Below the pieces are notes generated by a model. It saw only the letters and a program-made list of their open reading frames with translations, was not told the origin of the DNA and did not search any database. A stretch of 35,042 bases of DNA from Deltaproteobacteria bacterium (GTDB taxonomy: Bacteria > JAEEML01), in the NCBI GenBank assembly GCA_016283195.1, contig JAEEML010000041.1, positions 1-35,042 on the forward strand, written 5' to 3'. The stretch's first letter is position 1. Every line of letters begins with the position of its first letter. Position numbers and translations under genes: made by a program. Shown in pieces: positions 32,361 through 35,042 of this stretch.

Positions 32361-34013
32361 TTATTCGGTAATTTTGCCTTTGCTGCTGGTGATAATAGTG
32401 ATGGAAAATTCATCATTTAGGTTTTTGTGCAAGCCGCCGGTCAGGCAAACCTTATTGACTTGTTCCACATAGTTCCAGCCTTTTTCGCCGCTGGTGCCGG
32501 TAAAGGGCAAATCCTCGCCGTTTAAGGTTACTTTGAGTGAATCGGCGCCGTCGGCCGGCTGCTTTTCCAGGGTAAAGCAGTCGTTTAAAATAACGCTATT
32601 AACAATATTTATAAGCGTTGTTTCATAGCTGGCTGAGCAGATAGAATCTACCAGAGTATCGGCTGAAAGCCCCATAGCTTCGCGGGCTGCTGCCAGAGTT
32701 TCTAAAAATTCCATATAACGGCTGCCGGGCATAGTGGTGCAACCGCCTAGTTCCTGGCCCGGCTGCTTGGGCTGGCGGGGGTTAACTTGGTCACAGGTGA
32801 GCTGCGAATAGGGCGGCTCGCTTAGCATTTTGCAATAAAGATCTTCGGCCGGATTTACGTTATTAGTCGCTACATCAGAGAGGCAGCAGCAATCGTTGCT
32901 GGCGCCGTTGGGCCCTTGCTGGAAGCAGCCGGCGGCATAAAAGCCGAGCGGCGGCTCCGGGCGGCCGACATCATTGACGCTCCAGGGCATGGCGCCCAAA
33001 ATAGCGGCGGCGCGCACTTTGGAAAGGTCGCCCTTAATAGCTACCAGTTTTTTCACATAATCAGCCGGTTTTTCCAAAATATTGGCGCTATTGCTATCAT
33101 AGCAATTACTCTGACCATTTTGGGCCATTGTTTTGTATGATGTGTCATTGGCAAGGCTGCAATCATTTTCATCGGTGAGAAAAATCACCGCTAAGTCGGC
33201 TTCCGGGCGCGGAAAATCAAAATTTTTGCCGTTTAAAGCCAAAATCATAGCTTCGAGGCCGGCTTCAAAAGTAGTGCCGCGCACACCGAGAGATTTGATG
33301 GTTTTTTGAAAATTATCAATTAGTTTTTGTTTTTCTTGATCGCTTTCATTAGCCGGGCGGCGCATAAACCATTCTTCCTGATTACCGCTCATGGCAAAGG
33401 GCTTACCGCTTGGGGCGCGCAGGTGGCCGTGGTCGCAAAAATTGGGTGTTCTGGCACTTTTATCACAGGTATAGCCATCTTTTATTTGGCAATAACTGGG
33501 CGCTTCGCCAGCCGCCGGCGGACACTCTTCACCGGGCAGGCAGTCGTAATCACTGGTACAAAGCGAACGACAGGTACCTTCGGTGCTCTCACCAACTTTG
33601 ATGCATTTATCTTTTTCGCGGGGCTCTAAAATTAAGTCTCTACTATGGCAATCATCATCACTATTGCAGGGAATATGCATACAGCAATTATCGCGATCCT
33701 GAGCATAGCCGCCGTAATAGTGGACAGTGTCGGTGGTAATTATGCCAATGCGAAAATCATTGGGGCTTTCCACCATAGCGCTAATAAATTTTTCGGCGTT
33801 TTTAATGAGTTCGGCTTGCTCTTCGGCCATGGTGCCGGAATTATCTATTACAAAGAGAATATCGGTTGGCGTGGTATTATAAACAGAGGTGGTGACTTTG
33901 GTGGCTTTGACGGTGAGCCCCTCGGTAAAATCAAAATAGTAACTCTGACAACTTGTAGCCAGTAAAAAACTAGCTATAAATCCGCCTATATAGTAGCAAT
34001 ATCTGCTTCTCAT
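32361..34013 (-). CDS. VWA-domain Cys-rich lipoprotein
   Basis: The 550-residue protein has a signal peptide with lipid attachment expected at Cys22 (ATSC). A von Willebrand factor A domain starts near residue 50: ILFVIDNSGTM is a MIDAS-like DxSxT/S motif, the Thr of RGTTFEAG and the Asp of VIFLTDENDC complete the metal site. A Cys-rich insert (about 108-200) splits the domain, with DNCCMHIPCNSDDDC and DYDCLPGEEC. Another Cys-rich stretch with CCC is near residue 375. Such split VWA lipoproteins are common in myxobacterial and bradymonad genomes and likely act in adhesion at the cell surface. GAGGG precedes the ATG at 34013. It is 15 bp downstream of the beta-barrel-like gene and follows it on the same strand. 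Confidence 0.85.
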   Translation of the reverse strand: MRSRYCYYIGGFIASFLLATSCQSYYFDFTEGLTVKATKVTTSVYNTTPTDILFVIDNSGTMAEEQAELIKNAEKFISAMVESPNDFRIGIITTDTVHYYGGYAQDRDNCCMHIPCNSDDDCHSRDLILEPREKDKCIKVGESTEGTCRSLCTSDYDCLPGEECPPAAGEAPSYCQIKDGYTCDKSARTPNFCDHGHLRAPSGKPFAMSGNQEEWFMRRPANESDQEKQKLIDNFQKTIKSLGVRGTTFEAGLEAMILALNGKNFDFPRPEADLAVIFLTDENDCSLANDTSYKTMAQNGQSNCYDSNSANILEKPADYVKKLVAIKGDLSKVRAAAILGAMPWSVNDVGRPEPPLGFYAAGCFQQGPNGASNDCCCLSDVATNNVNPAEDLYCKMLSEPPYSQLTCDQVNPRQPKQPGQELGGCTTMPGSRYMEFLETLAAAREAMGLSADTLVDSICSASYETTLINIVNSVILNDCFTLEKQPADGADSLKVTLNGEDLPFTGTSGEKGWNYVEQVNKVCLTGGLHKNLNDEFSITIITSSKGKITE

Positions 34014-34028
34014 TTATTTGCCCTCGCC

Positions 34029-34565
34029 CTAAAGACGGTAGTTAAAAACGAGCACCAAGCCGATAATAGCATAAATGCGATTTTTAGCACTAGAAATCGC
34101 CGAGCCCAGGTCACAGTATAAATTAAGCCCGGTGGAAAGGGACTCTTTGAAAAAATAATTACCGCCCACGAGCATTTTTCCGCCCACATAGCCGTAATTG
34201 TTAAAATTCATATCAAAAATACCGCCGCCTACAAAGCCCAGGCCAAAAACCATGCTCATGGGCATTTTTTTAAACATGAGGTGATACCGGCCGCCAAGCT
34301 CACCTAAAAGATGGTGGTTTTGGCTAAAAGCCGTAGCAAAGTTAAGCCCCAAAGCTAAAGAAAAAGATTTGGGCCAAAAATACTGATATTCCAAATCAAT
34401 AGCCATCATGGCTCTAGCCGGAGAGAGACTGGTGGGAAAAGCTACCCCCATGTTGCCGCCAAGGAGCTGATCGCCAAATTTATGCTCTACGGCTTTAAGC
34501 GGCGAGGCCCAGAAAAAAAGCACAATAATAAAGGCACTTATAGCGCAAAGAAGAGAATGTTTCAT
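34029..34565 (-). CDS. Small outer-membrane beta-barrel-like protein
   Basis: The 178-residue protein has a signal peptide (about residues 1-25, cleavage after KAVEH or nearby AxA-like sites). The mature part has alternating short amphipathic strands with many Gly and aromatic residues, for example MSMVFGLGFVGGGIFDMNF and YGYVGGKMLVGGNYFF, and it ends in an aromatic-rich strand, VFNYRL. This fits an eight-stranded outer-membrane barrel. No family was recognised, and function is unknown. It lies between frr and the VWA lipoprotein, 15 bp from the latter, and may be co-expressed with it. The ribosome site is weak. Confidence 0.6.
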   Translation of the reverse strand: MKHSLLCAISAFIIVLFFWASPLKAVEHKFGDQLLGGNMGVAFPTSLSPARAMMAIDLEYQYFWPKSFSLALGLNFATAFSQNHHLLGELGGRYHLMFKKMPMSMVFGLGFVGGGIFDMNFNNYGYVGGKMLVGGNYFFKESLSTGLNLYCDLGSAISSAKNRIYAIIGLVLVFNYRL

Positions 34566-34602
34566 AAAACACCGCAGGAAGAGAAGAGAGGCAAAAGGCG
34601 CC

Positions 34603-35042
34603 TTAATCTTCCATTATTTCCGCTTCTTTTTCTTTGACGATGGCATCAATTTGCTTAATAGCGTCGTCGGTAAATTCCTGAATTTTGGCCAGAGCCCGGT
34701 CGCGGTCATCTTCGGAAATATCGCCATCTTTGGCCAGCTCTTTCAACATATCGTTGGCATCGCGGCGGCCGTTTCTGATGGCTAGTTTGGCCTCTTCGCC
34801 GCGGTTTTTGGCCTGCTTGGCGAGATCCCGGCGGCGCTCTTCGGTGAGGGAGGGCACTGGCAGGCGGATAACATCGCCGGCATTTTGCGGGGTAATGCCC
34901 ACATCGGCGGCCATAATGGCTTTCTCAATAAGCGAAATAACCGAACGATCCCAAGGCTTGATAGTAATAATCCGGGCATCTCTCACAGCCATGGAAGCCA
35001 CTTCGTTGATAGTTGTCGGAGTGCCGTCAGAATCAACGCTCA
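34603..35042 (-). CDS. frr: Ribosome recycling factor, N-terminus beyond the window
   Basis: RRF, with EF-G, splits the post-termination ribosome. The visible 145 residues cover about the C-terminal four fifths of a 185-residue protein. Family blocks are INEVASMAVRDARIITIKPW, then DRSVISLIEKAI, VGITPQNAGDVIRLPVPSLT, and EERRRDLAKQAKNRGEEAKL with IRNGRRDANDMLK. The usual YYGTPTPL hinge reads SDGTPTTI here. The frame is open through the window edge; an internal ATG at 35001 is not the start. The gene is likely preceded by tsf/pyrH outside the window. Confidence 0.95.
   Translation of the reverse strand, partial: SVDSDGTPTTINEVASMAVRDARIITIKPWDRSVISLIEKAIMAADVGITPQNAGDVIRLPVPSLTEERRRDLAKQAKNRGEEAKLAIRNGRRDANDMLKELAKDGDISEDDRDRALAKIQEFTDDAIKQIDAIVKEKEAEIMED

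Noticed and set aside
33327-33629. Plus-strand open frame opposite the VWA gene
   Set aside because: It is a shadow of the VWA coding sequence, whose MIDAS motif and Cys-rich insert fix the reading frame.

Overview
The window looks like a chromosomal segment of a former deltaproteobacterium, most likely from the Myxococcota/Bradymonadota side and probably anaerobic or microaerobic. This is an inference from gene content. The pointers are a DUF4388 + J-domain + TPR protein, FHA-domain proteins, an FHA-headed sigma-54 activator, Cys-rich lipoproteins with an IgGFc-binding domain, IPT/TIG repeats and a VWA domain, a stand-alone sigma region 4 protein of a deltaproteobacterial type, and a flavodiiron/rubredoxin pair. 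Base composition looks moderate, lower than in classical myxobacteria. Genes are dense and usually have clear AGGAGG-like ribosome binding sites.

Left part (1-5455, minus strand): TPR lipoprotein -> FHA membrane protein -> SprT-like metallopeptidase -> comM -> recA, with recA cut by the window edge. The series starts at a good sigma-70 promoter. The gap between sprT and comM holds a near-consensus parS site that is the last member of a helically phased array of parS-like half-sites. This is the most unusual non-coding structure seen. A divergent gene (5637-7148) codes for the DUF4388/J/TPR protein.

Middle part (7201-18917, minus strand): a flavodiiron protein and rubredoxin pair, an acyltransferase, a tocopherol-cyclase-like protein, tRNA-Leu(CAA), queA, a sigma region 4 protein, then a housekeeping series recJ -> rbfA -> nrnA -> truB -> rnhB. 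Upstream lies an FHA-AAA-Fis sigma-54 activator.

Right part (19250-31262, plus strand): an envelope cluster. Two paralogous small lipoproteins with shared CxxC/CxC motifs bracket a tightly spaced series: IgGFc-binding lipoprotein, five-IPT lipoprotein, M50 site-2 protease, PKD/EF-hand lipoprotein, EI24-like membrane protein, helical-repeat protein and a large membrane-anchored protein. The right-hand paralog has a well-formed -24/-12 (sigma-54) promoter with a candidate upstream activator site at the expected distance. The nearby FHA activator is the obvious candidate regulator. This bracketed module is the best candidate for an undescribed cell-surface system.

Far right (31301-35042, minus strand): frr (cut by the window end), a small beta-barrel-like protein, a VWA lipoprotein, a 57-bp tandem repeat array, and a CPBP glutamic-type intramembrane protease.
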